Positions 24,108 through 31,583 of a DNA stretch of 64,000 nt are shown piece by piece. The position numbers and the translations under genes were made by a program. This stretch comes from Bryobacterales bacterium. Its GTDB lineage: Bacteria > Acidobacteriota > Terriglobia > Bryobacterales > Bryobacteraceae. Where the stretch lies: contig JADKID010000007.1 in NCBI GenBank assembly GCA_016721425.1, positions 124,001 to 188,000 on the forward strand, given 5' to 3'. A model generated the notes under the pieces. That model saw nothing but the letters and a program-made list of their open reading frames with translations. It did not search any database and had not been told where the DNA came from. Position 1 is the first letter of the stretch. Every line of letters begins with the position of its first letter.

Positions 24108-25580
24108 ATGAACCTCATGAGGTCCCTCATTCTGTTGGTGGCGGTGTTGGCACAGGGCGCGCAGCCGGTGGATCCGGAGCGCGGTTTGATTGCCTGGTGG
24201 CCAGATGCGACGGCGGCCTCTGTGGGGTTGCTGAAGCAGGCTGGCGTGCAGGCGGTGATCACGAATGTGACGGCGGCGGCACGGAGCGAGGCGGGGGTGG
24301 AGGTGGTGGCGGAGGTGGCGGCTGATGGGGCGGCGGTGGCGAACGCGAGGGCGTTGGGATTTGCCGGCGTGGCTGTGAATGCGGGCGAGGACGCGGCGGC
24401 GTTGCGGAAGCTCCTGAAGGCGGAAGCGGGGTATGTGGCGATCGTGTATCTGAAGCCCGAGCAAATCGGGTGGGATGTCTCGCCGGCGCTGGCTGTGTTG
24501 CGAAGCGGGACGTGGCCGGGGATTGCTCCGCGGGATGCGTCTGTGGCCAGCGCGAGCGAAGGCATCTGGCTGGATGCGAACTCGTCGCTGGTGGCGTATT
24601 TGCGGGCGATGTACCCGAAGAGGCCGGCGGTGTTGGGCTACAGGCCGGACGCGGATGGCGGCGTGAAGGCGACGCGAAGTGTGCCGGCGCGGAGTGTGGA
24701 AGTCTCGCTGGCGGATGCGTTTTCGGCTGGCGGTCATGTGATCCTGGCATTGCCGGACGACTATCGGGCTGCGCTTTTGAAGGGCGAGGCGCGGGCGGTG
24801 ACGGCGTGGAAATCGTTGGCTGAGCTGGCGGTGTTTCATCAGAAGCAGCGCGGGGTGGTACGGCTGGAGAAGTTCGCTCGAGTGGGCGTGATGGCGGGGG
24901 ATCTGGAGCAATCGGGCGAGGTACTGAATCTGGCGTTCCGGCGGAATCTGTCGCCGGTGGTGGTGCCGCTGGCGGAGGCGGCGCAGGCGAACCTGGCGCG
25001 GTTTGATGTGGTGGCGGCGGCGAATGTACCGGTGAGCGCGGTGATGGCGGCGAAGCTGGCGGGGTTTGTGAAGGCGGGCGGGACGGTGCTGGCGGCGCCG
25101 GCGCCGGAGGACGAGCGGAATGCGCAGTGGTGGACGAAGGCCGGCGGGAAGAAGATCGCGACAGCGGAGGACCGGGACGTCTACACGCTGGGCAAGGGGC
25201 GGATCTACGGGTATCATGGCGCGGTGCTGGATCCGGGCCCGTTTGCGCTGGACATGAAGGATGCGGCGGCGGAGATGGCTCCGCGCGAGGACGGGATTAA
25301 GAACCTGGATTTCCGGATCTGGTCGGCGGACTCGGTGCTGGGCGTGATGTACAGAATGGGGCCGAAGCAGATGGCGCTGGTGTTGACGAGTTACGGCAAT
25401 TTTGTGAATCGTGATTTTTTGGCTGGGGTGCGCGGACGGTACCGGGGGGCGAGGATACTGGACGCTCCGGTGGGCGGCGAGACGGCAGTGGAGTTGATGC
25501 CCCGGAAGGGGCGGGTTGAGTTTAATTTGAACCAGGTTGGACGCACGGCCATCATCGTATTTGACGAGGAAACACCATGA
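24108..25580 (+). CDS. Secreted hypothetical protein with amidotransferase-like C-terminal half
   Basis: 490 aa, signal peptide MNLMRSLILLVAVLAQGAQ. The N-terminal half is Ala/Val-rich alpha/beta (GLIAWWPDATAASVGLLKQAGVQAVITNV), resembling a TIM-barrel-like scaffold. The middle (FDVVAAANVPVSAVMAAKLAGFVKAGGTVLAAPAP) resembles class I glutamine-amidotransferase/beta-galactosidase trimerisation folds without a catalytic Cys. The last part ends in a beta-sandwich-like VEFNLNQVGRTAIIVFD. Not assignable to a named family. It is the first gene of a three-gene overlapping operon: its TGA overlaps the ATG of the DUF362 gene (ATGA). An ATG 9 nt downstream is an alternative start. Confidence 0.7.
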   Translation: MNLMRSLILLVAVLAQGAQPVDPERGLIAWWPDATAASVGLLKQAGVQAVITNVTAAARSEAGVEVVAEVAADGAAVANARALGFAGVAVNAGEDAAALRKLLKAEAGYVAIVYLKPEQIGWDVSPALAVLRSGTWPGIAPRDASVASASEGIWLDANSSLVAYLRAMYPKRPAVLGYRPDADGGVKATRSVPARSVEVSLADAFSAGGHVILALPDDYRAALLKGEARAVTAWKSLAELAVFHQKQRGVVRLEKFARVGVMAGDLEQSGEVLNLAFRRNLSPVVVPLAEAAQANLARFDVVAAANVPVSAVMAAKLAGFVKAGGTVLAAPAPEDERNAQWWTKAGGKKIATAEDRDVYTLGKGRIYGYHGAVLDPGPFALDMKDAAAEMAPREDGIKNLDFRIWSADSVLGVMYRMGPKQMALVLTSYGNFVNRDFLAGVRGRYRGARILDAPVGGETAVELMPRKGRVEFNLNQVGRTAIIVFDEETP

Positions 25581-26836
25581 TCTCGACACGTAGAGCGTTT
25601 CTGACGAGCGCGGCGGCTGCGATTCCGGCGGCGGCGGCAGCGGCGAAACAGCAGCCCTTCTTTGGCCTGCATCCGTTCATCGACGCCAATCCCAAGGCGG
25701 TATTTATCCGGCGCACTCAGGTGCCGCACAAGATGGACGCGGCGCGGAAGCTGGCGGAGGGGTTGAAGCTGGGGCGGGAGATCTTTGTGCCGATGGCGCA
25801 GGCGGGGATTCCGATCTCGCACAAGATCCTGCTGAAGCCGAACATCACGAGCGTGCGCAGCAAACGGCCGGAAGTGGAGAACTGGGGCACGGGCACGGAT
25901 CCGGATTTTTATGAAGGGCTGATCCTGAGCTTGAAAGAGCTGGGGGTGAAGAGCCTGCATTCGGCCGAAGCGAATATGTACTACGCGTGGCACTACCGCG
26001 GGTTCATGGATATTCACCAGCGGCACGGGGTGAGGATGAACGATCCGGAGCAGCGGCTGGATACGGGGCGGGTGAATCCGGAGGTGAACTGGAGCACTGT
26101 GCCAGGTGCGGTGGTGTACAAACGGATTCCGCACTATGCACCGGTAGGCGATTCGGATTCCTGGCTGCTGAATATCGCGAAATGGAAAGGGCACAGCATG
26201 GGGCTGACCCAGGCTGTGAAAAACGTGCAGGGGCTGGTGGCGCAGCCTTACGTGCGGTTTTGTCCGGGGTGGTCCAACGTGACGGGGTGTCCGGACCACA
26301 TGAAGGAGAACATCGCGCCGGGCGTGGAGCAGAAGGTGAACGCGTATTTCGAGAATCACAAGAGGCTCGGGTATGCGCGGTATGAGGTTTCTCCGGAGCA
26401 GAAGGTCTCGCCGATTGCGCAGGAGATCTGGGCGCACAAGACGCTGGATCATCACAGCGTGTTGAAGACGGGGCTGGCGATGATCGAGGGGATCTATGGG
26501 CGGGACGGCGACGGGTTCAATATCGGCGACGACTATCTGACGAACCTGGTGATGTTTTCGCGGGACAGCTTCCGGCTGGACTTGGTGGGGCTGTGGTTGG
26601 GCGGGCACGAACCGGGGCATATCAATGTCTACCGGATCGCGAAAGAGCGGGGTTTATCGGATACGTTCAATCCGTGGGACGTGCCGGTATATGAGTGGGT
26701 GGATGGGCAGGCGGTGCCGCGCAAACTGACTGATTTTCCCCGGACGGAGTTGAAGAGCATTTATCTGAGGAAGGACGGCGAGCCGTTCCTGCATCTGGTG
26801 AACGAGCCGTTTGACTACGACAAGATTCGGGTTTGA
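25577..26836 (+). CDS. Tat-exported DUF362 protein
   Basis: 419 aa. Tat-type signal (STRRAFLTSAAAAIPAAAAAAK). The body is a DUF362-type protein: KILLKPNITSVRSKRPE near residue 95, then VKSLHSAEANMYY, LLNIAKWKGHSMGLTQAVKNVQG and NIGDDYLTNLVMFSRDSFRLDLVGLWLGGHEPGHINVYRIAKERGL near the C-terminus. DUF362 proteins are often fused to ferredoxin domains, but none is present here. Function is unknown; it is probably periplasmic. It overlaps both neighbours (ATGA upstream, TGATG downstream), so the three products are made together. Confidence 0.85.
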   Translation: MISTRRAFLTSAAAAIPAAAAAAKQQPFFGLHPFIDANPKAVFIRRTQVPHKMDAARKLAEGLKLGREIFVPMAQAGIPISHKILLKPNITSVRSKRPEVENWGTGTDPDFYEGLILSLKELGVKSLHSAEANMYYAWHYRGFMDIHQRHGVRMNDPEQRLDTGRVNPEVNWSTVPGAVVYKRIPHYAPVGDSDSWLLNIAKWKGHSMGLTQAVKNVQGLVAQPYVRFCPGWSNVTGCPDHMKENIAPGVEQKVNAYFENHKRLGYARYEVSPEQKVSPIAQEIWAHKTLDHHSVLKTGLAMIEGIYGRDGDGFNIGDDYLTNLVMFSRDSFRLDLVGLWLGGHEPGHINVYRIAKERGLSDTFNPWDVPVYEWVDGQAVPRKLTDFPRTELKSIYLRKDGEPFLHLVNEPFDYDKIRV

Positions 26837-27198
26837 TGCGGCGCAGGGATTTCCTGGCGCTGCCTGGGGTGGTGCTGGCGCCGCGGGTGGAGAGGGCGGG
26901 CGTGGTGCATCGGGTGAGGCTCGAGGGCGCGGAGCCGCTGGTGGAGTTGGGACGAGTGTGGCGATATGGCGCGGCGCGGCGAGTGATGGTGCGGGCGGAG
27001 GGAGCGTGGTGGGCGGCGGGAGTGATGCCGGACCGGTGGGAAGCGTGGGTAGAGGTGGCGGGGGGCGACGCGGTGCATGTGGCGGCGCGCGGGGCGTCGA
27101 TGGAGGCGCCGGCACATCCGGTGGCGATGGCAGTGAGGGAGATGTTGACTACCCGGCGCGAGCCAGCGAGTAGGCAAGGATCAGCCAGCCGAGAATGA
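26836..27198 (+). CDS. Small exported hypothetical protein
   Basis: 120 aa from the ATG at 26836 that overlaps the DUF362 stop (TGATG). The N-terminus (MRRRDFLALPGVVLAP) looks like a short export signal. The remainder is Arg/Val/Trp-rich (VRAEGAWWAAGVMPDRWEAWVEVAGGDAVHV), probably a beta-strand domain. The last 50 bp run antisense through the 3' end of the DUF423 gene. No family recognised; it is the third gene of the operon with the amidotransferase-like and DUF362 genes. Confidence 0.55.
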   Translation: MRRRDFLALPGVVLAPRVERAGVVHRVRLEGAEPLVELGRVWRYGAARRVMVRAEGAWWAAGVMPDRWEAWVEVAGGDAVHVAARGASMEAPAHPVAMAVREMLTTRREPASRQGSASRE

Positions 27199-27514
27199 AG
27201 CAGACGCCGCCAATGGGCGTGACGGCGCCGAGCCAGCGCGTACCGGTGACGGCGAGCAGGTAGAGGCTGCCCGAGAAGAACACGATGCCGGCGGCCAGCA
27301 GAGCGCAGACGAGGCCGGCGCGGGGCATGGCGGTGAGGCGGGCGAAGAGCGGCACGACGAGGATGCCGAGGGCGTGGAGGAAGTGGTAGAAGACCGCTTT
27401 CTCGTAGATGCCCATGGAATATGCATCGAGGCGTCCACGCAGGCCGTGCGCGCCGAAGGCTCCGAGGGCCACGGCGAGGGCCAGCGCCAGTGCTCCTACC
27501 GCGCTCCAGATCAT
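27149..27514 (-). CDS. DUF423 small membrane protein
   Basis: 121 aa. It has four hydrophobic helices and the family motifs LGAFGAHGL near residue 17, then YEKAVFYHFLHALGILV and GSLYLLAVTG, and ends in a fourth helix (GGVCFILGWLILAYSLA). DUF423 proteins are conserved inner-membrane proteins of unknown role. GAGG lies 8 nt before the ATG at 27514; an upstream in-frame GTG (27532) is less likely. Its 3' end overlaps the convergent small exported gene by 50 bp. Confidence 0.88.
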   Translation of the reverse strand: MIWSAVGALALALAVALGAFGAHGLRGRLDAYSMGIYEKAVFYHFLHALGILVVPLFARLTAMPRAGLVCALLAAGIVFFSGSLYLLAVTGTRWLGAVTPIGGVCFILGWLILAYSLARAG

Positions 27515-27620
27515 TGTTGCTGCCTCATGCACTCAGGATCTCACGAACGTTGCCAGCGACAGCTGCGAAGATAGAAAGACGCGGGCAGCGTTAATCTGGA
27601 AGTTGAGAGGACGGGCTCCA

Positions 27621-28535
27621 TTGACACTGGCGGAATTGACGGAACGCTTGATGGCGTCCTATTGCTGCGCGGGCGGCATCAATCACGTGGACGGCAAGAA
27701 CCTGCCCTCCAAGCGGGCGATCGCTGACATCACGAAGGATCTGCTGCGGCTGCTGTTTCCGGGTTTTTTTGACGAGCAGCCGATCCATTCCGCGGAGATC
27801 GAATCGGTGACGGCAGCGCTGTTGGCGAACGTGTGTGTGCGGCTGGAGAACGAGATCAGCAAGAGCCTGGAGTATGCGCCGCCTGCGGGTCTGGAGGATG
27901 CGGATCTGCCGGCGCGGGCGCGTGAGTTGACGCGGAAGTTCCTCTCGAATCTGCCTCAGGTGCGGGAGTTGCTGCGCACGGATACGGAGGCGGCATTCAA
28001 CGGCGATCCGGCGGCGTCGAGCAAAGACGAAGTGATTGTGGCGTATCCGTTCATTGAGGCGATTGCGGTGCAGCGGTTGGCGCACGAGCTATATCTGGAC
28101 AGCGTGCCGCTGATCCCGCGCGTGATGACGGAGTGGGCGCACAGCCGGACGGGCATGGATTTGCATGCGGGGGCGCGGATTGGGACGCACTTCTTTGTGG
28201 ATCACTGCACGGGCACGGTGGTGGGCGAGACGGCGATTATCGGTAACCACGTCAAGATGTATCAGGGCGTGGGACTGGTGGCGAAGTCTCTGGCCGCGGG
28301 GCAGGCGCTGCGCGGGCAGAAGAGGCATCCGACGATTGAGGATCGGGTGACGATCTATGCAGGTGCGACGATTATCGGCGGCGACACGGTGGTGGGTGCG
28401 GGGAGCACGATTGGGGCGGGCGTGGCGTTGACGAGCAGTGTGCCTGCGAATTCGCTGGTGGTGCTGGAGATCGCCAACGTGAAGGTGATGGCGAAGAAAT
28501 CGCGCGACGAGTACATCCCCGACTATCAGATCTAA
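27621..28535 (+). CDS. cysE: Serine O-acetyltransferase
   Basis: 304 aa. It acetylates serine to O-acetylserine, the acceptor of sulfide in cysteine synthesis. The C-terminal left-handed beta-helix carries HAGARIGTHFFVDHCTGTVVGETAIIG, VKMYQGVGLVAKSL and QKRHPTIEDRVTIYAGATIIGGDTVVG. The N-terminal alpha domain is long, as in the EpsC-like subgroup. The start is taken as TTG at 27621, because GAGAGGA lies 10 nt before it; the open frame extends further upstream without protein-like sequence. Sulfur genes at 34-40 kb complete the pathway logic. Confidence 0.9.
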   Translation: MTLAELTERLMASYCCAGGINHVDGKNLPSKRAIADITKDLLRLLFPGFFDEQPIHSAEIESVTAALLANVCVRLENEISKSLEYAPPAGLEDADLPARARELTRKFLSNLPQVRELLRTDTEAAFNGDPAASSKDEVIVAYPFIEAIAVQRLAHELYLDSVPLIPRVMTEWAHSRTGMDLHAGARIGTHFFVDHCTGTVVGETAIIGNHVKMYQGVGLVAKSLAAGQALRGQKRHPTIEDRVTIYAGATIIGGDTVVGAGSTIGAGVALTSSVPANSLVVLEIANVKVMAKKSRDEYIPDYQI

Positions 28536-28669
28536 GGGGGTACGATTTTCCGGCATAATTTACCGGGGGCGCGCTGGCGCATGGGATTGGATTCAATCGA
28601 AACAACAGTTTAGTGGTGCGCCATGGAGTGGCAGCGGGATTGCATCTCAGATGCGTGGAGGTCTCCCCA

Positions 28670-29602
28670 ATGCACGAGATCAATGATGTGCCTTTGAAGA
28701 AAGACCGGACGATGCCTGTTTGGCTGATGCCGGCGCTGGCGGTGGTTCTGGCAGGAGCCACAGTGTGGAGCATGACCGGGTTGATGAGCGAGCGGACGCG
28801 GGCTGGAGCGCTGGAGGGCCAGAACAAGATGCTGGCGGCCAATCTGGATGGCGTACAGAACCAGGTGAAGTCGCTCTCTGAGGAGTTGGACTCGGTTACC
28901 GCGGCCATGCGGGCGGAGAAGGCTCAGGCCGCGGCGAAGGAGGCGGTGGTTGAGCAACCGGCAGCGAGTGCTCCTGCCGCGCCGGGACGTCCGGCGGCGC
29001 GGCGCGCGGCGGTGAAGGCAGCGCCGAAACCGGTGGTGGCGCATGATCCGCGGATGGACGAGGTGCAGGCGCGCCTGCGCGAACACCAGAAAGAACTGGC
29101 TGACACTCGGATCCAGTTGGATCAGGCGAAGAAAGAGCTGGAGGGCAATCTGAACTCCACAAAGGATGAGCTGAACGGCTCACTAGCGCGCACCAACGAC
29201 GGCCTGGCGCGGACGAATGACACGGTGGCGCGGACGCATGAAGAGCTCGTGGAATTGCAGAAGCGCGGGCAGCGAAACTACTACGAGTTTACGCTGGACA
29301 AATCGAAGGGATTTCAGCGCGTGGGGCCGCTGAGCTTGTCTCTGCGCAAGGCCAACACAAAGAAGCGGTCGTTTGATTTTGAAATGCTGGTGGACGATCA
29401 GAAGCTGCAGAAGAAGAACGTGAACCTCTTTGAGCCGGTGGTGATCATGACGCCGGAGCGCGGCCAGGCAGTGCAACTGGTGGTGAACCAGGTGGGCAAG
29501 AACGTGGTGAAGGGCTACATCAGCGAGCCGAAGTTCAAGGCTCCGCAGTTGGCGGCTTCGGCTCCGTCAGCGGGCCCGACGCTGCTGCAGCGGCCGCAGT
29601 AG
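28670..29602 (+). CDS. Membrane-anchored coiled-coil protein
   Basis: 310 aa. GGAGG lies 8 nt before the ATG. A short cytosolic start is followed by one membrane helix (about 15-35, MPVWLMPALAVVLAGATVWSM). A long coiled coil has a Pro/Ala-rich linker in the middle. Near residues 165-190 are three 7-residue repeats, ARTNDGL, ARTNDTV and ARTHEEL. The C-terminal globular part (YYEFTLDKSKGFQRVGPLSLSLRKA...) looks like a beta-sandwich. Its function is unknown; a periplasmic structural or envelope role is inferred from topology. Its end overlaps the convergent CAP gene by 36 bp. Confidence 0.75.
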   Translation: MHEINDVPLKKDRTMPVWLMPALAVVLAGATVWSMTGLMSERTRAGALEGQNKMLAANLDGVQNQVKSLSEELDSVTAAMRAEKAQAAAKEAVVEQPAASAPAAPGRPAARRAAVKAAPKPVVAHDPRMDEVQARLREHQKELADTRIQLDQAKKELEGNLNSTKDELNGSLARTNDGLARTNDTVARTHEELVELQKRGQRNYYEFTLDKSKGFQRVGPLSLSLRKANTKKRSFDFEMLVDDQKLQKKNVNLFEPVVIMTPERGQAVQLVVNQVGKNVVKGYISEPKFKAPQLAASAPSAGPTLLQRPQ

Positions 29603-30142
29603 GCTGGCGAAGTCCATCACACAAATCGAGCCATAACGAGGATGGCGGCGGACGGCGACCCCGGCTGCCGCCATCTTTGCGTTCAGAATGTTGCGGCGAT
29701 GGCCGCGGCCGGCGACGCCGCGATCGATGAGAAGCTGCACGACGATCTCCTCCGCGTTGTCGCGGCCGTAGTAGAGATTCTCGGAGATACTGCCCACCCA
29801 ATCGGCATAGCGGCTAATGCGCTGGTCGAGATTGGAGCCATCGGCGCCCTGATGACCGGTGATGCCGGCGGCGGAGGAGGCTTCGGCGTGATCGCGCGCG
29901 GCTTGGACCAATGGTGTAGCGACGGTCAAGGCGGGCAGGGGCGCCATGAGGCTCATCTCGCGCAGGCACTCGGCGGCCTCGCGGCTCTCTCTCGCGTGGG
30001 GCGCGATATGGAGTTGGGCAAAGCGGGCGGGGGCGGTGCGGGCCTCGTTGAGGAGGCGGACGACGGCGCTTTCCGTGGGGCTGAGTTCGGGTGGAGCGCC
30101 GAGGATGGGAAGAGCCGCGAGGATGAGGATGGGCAGGCGCAT
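29567..30142 (-). CDS. Secreted CAP-domain (SCP-like) protein
   Basis: 191 aa from the ATG at 30142. Signal MRLPILILAALPILG. The CAP fold follows: LLNEARTAPARFAQL, ARDHAEASSAAGITGHQGADG, then SISENLYYGRDNAEEIVVQLLIDRGVAGRGHRRNILNAKM and YGSICVMDFA. His of GHQGADG, Glu of SENL and His of GHRRNIL match the CAP cavity residues. Bacterial CAP proteins are secreted and mostly of unknown role. In-frame sequence upstream of 30142 is not protein-like. The C-terminus overlaps the coiled-coil gene. Confidence 0.85.
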   Translation of the reverse strand: MRLPILILAALPILGAPPELSPTESAVVRLLNEARTAPARFAQLHIAPHARESREAAECLREMSLMAPLPALTVATPLVQAARDHAEASSAAGITGHQGADGSNLDQRISRYADWVGSISENLYYGRDNAEEIVVQLLIDRGVAGRGHRRNILNAKMAAAGVAVRRHPRYGSICVMDFASLLRPLQQRRAR

Positions 30143-30224
30143 CTGTTGCCAGTGACGCGGGCAAGCGACGCGGGGTTGCTCTCCAGGGTTTCCCCTTAAG
30201 ATGGATGACAGGAGAGGGCGCCAC

Positions 30225-31580
30225 TTGATTGTCACCACGCTGGAGGAGTTTTTCAAAATGGGGCCGGGGCCATCGAGCTCCCACACGATGGGGCCGATGC
30301 GGATCACGCGCGATTTCTACCGGCGCGTGGAAGCGTTGCCGGATGAAGTGTTGGCGCGGGCGACGGGCTTGCGTGTGGAGGTGCTGGGGAGCCTGAGCGC
30401 AACGGGGCAGGGGCACGGTACGGGGCGAGCGGCGCTGGCGGGGCTGCTGGGACGGAATCCGGCGGATTGTGAACCGGAGTTTCTGGATGGGATCGCGGCG
30501 CATCCGGAGCGCGTCTATGACGTGCGCATCGGCCCGGCGGCGATTCCGGTCTCAATGAAAGACATTGTGTGGGGCGAGATGCTGGGCAACTTTCCGCATC
30601 CGAACACGATGCGCGTGCGCCTGTTGGGCGGGGACGCGACACTGCTGGAGATGGAGTACTACTCGGTGGGCGGCGGCTTCATTGAATGGAAGGGCTACCA
30701 GGCGTCCGAGAAGGGCACTCCGGCGTATCCGTACTCGACGATGAAGGAGTTGCAGGCGCATGTGGCGGCGAGTGGGTTGAGCTTGCCAGCGGTGATGCTG
30801 GCCAATGAGTTGGCGGTATCGGGGAAGAGTGAAGCGGAGGTGCGCGCGCATCTCGATCAGGTGAAGCGGGTGATGCTGCAACTGGTGGATGGCGGGTTGC
30901 AGGCGCAGGGTGTGCTGCCGGGGCCGATCGGATTGCAGAGCAAGGCGAAGGCACTGTACGCCAACGCGATGGAGTCTGACCGGTGGATGGACCGTTCGAC
31001 GAGCGTGCTGGCGTCGTTCGCGATGGCGGCGGCAGAAGAGAACGCGCGGGGCCGCGTGATTGTGACGGCGCCCACGGCGGGGGCGGCGGGCGTGATGCCG
31101 GCCGTGGTGAAGGGCTATCAGGATTACCGGCCGATGAGCGAGAGCGCGTTTCACGAGTCGTTTCTGGCGGCGGCGGCGATCGGGTACTTGTGCAAGCACA
31201 ACGCGACGCTGGCGGGGGCGGAGGGCGGATGCCAGGCGGAGATCGGGGTGGCGTCGGCGATGGCGGCGGCGTTTATCGTGCAGGCATCGGGCGGGAACGT
31301 GAGGCAGGTGGCGAACGCGGCGGAATCGGCGCTGGAGCATCATCTGGGGCTGACGTGCGATCCGGTGGAGGGCTATGTGCAGGTGCCATGCATCGAGCGC
31401 TGCGCGTTTGGCGCGATCAAGGCGCACGCGGCGGCGTGCATCACGATGGATGTGGAAGAGAAGCGGCACAGGGTGGATCTGGATACGTGCATCGCGGCGA
31501 TGGCGATGACGGGCCGCGACATGAACGCGAAGTACAAGGAGACGTCGACGGGCGGGCTGGCGGCGCTGGTGCAGTGCTGA
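30225..31580 (+). CDS. sdaA: L-serine ammonia-lyase, iron-sulfur type
   Basis: About 451 aa. It deaminates L-serine to pyruvate with a [4Fe-4S] cluster, in the cytosol. The beta-domain start FFKMGPGPSSSHTMGPMRI and the alpha-domain ITAPTAGAAGVMPAV-like VTAPTAGAAGVMPAV are clear; cysteines that can ligate the cluster are in AEGGCQAEIG and GLTCDPVEGYVQVPCIERCAFG. It is the fused single-chain form. GGAGAGGG lies 6 nt before the TTG at 30225, giving the family start IVTTLEEFF; an upstream ATG at 30201 has no ribosome site. It shares serine as a substrate with the CysE product 2 kb away. Confidence 0.94.
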   Translation: MIVTTLEEFFKMGPGPSSSHTMGPMRITRDFYRRVEALPDEVLARATGLRVEVLGSLSATGQGHGTGRAALAGLLGRNPADCEPEFLDGIAAHPERVYDVRIGPAAIPVSMKDIVWGEMLGNFPHPNTMRVRLLGGDATLLEMEYYSVGGGFIEWKGYQASEKGTPAYPYSTMKELQAHVAASGLSLPAVMLANELAVSGKSEAEVRAHLDQVKRVMLQLVDGGLQAQGVLPGPIGLQSKAKALYANAMESDRWMDRSTSVLASFAMAAAEENARGRVIVTAPTAGAAGVMPAVVKGYQDYRPMSESAFHESFLAAAAIGYLCKHNATLAGAEGGCQAEIGVASAMAAAFIVQASGGNVRQVANAAESALEHHLGLTCDPVEGYVQVPCIERCAFGAIKAHAAACITMDVEEKRHRVDLDTCIAAMAMTGRDMNAKYKETSTGGLAALVQC

Positions 31581-31583
31581 GGG

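Noticed and set aside
29150..29270. Short DNA tandem repeat at the ARTND heptads
   Set aside because: Repeats are clear in the protein but the DNA copies differ; it is treated as a coiled-coil feature of the gene, not a DNA repeat.
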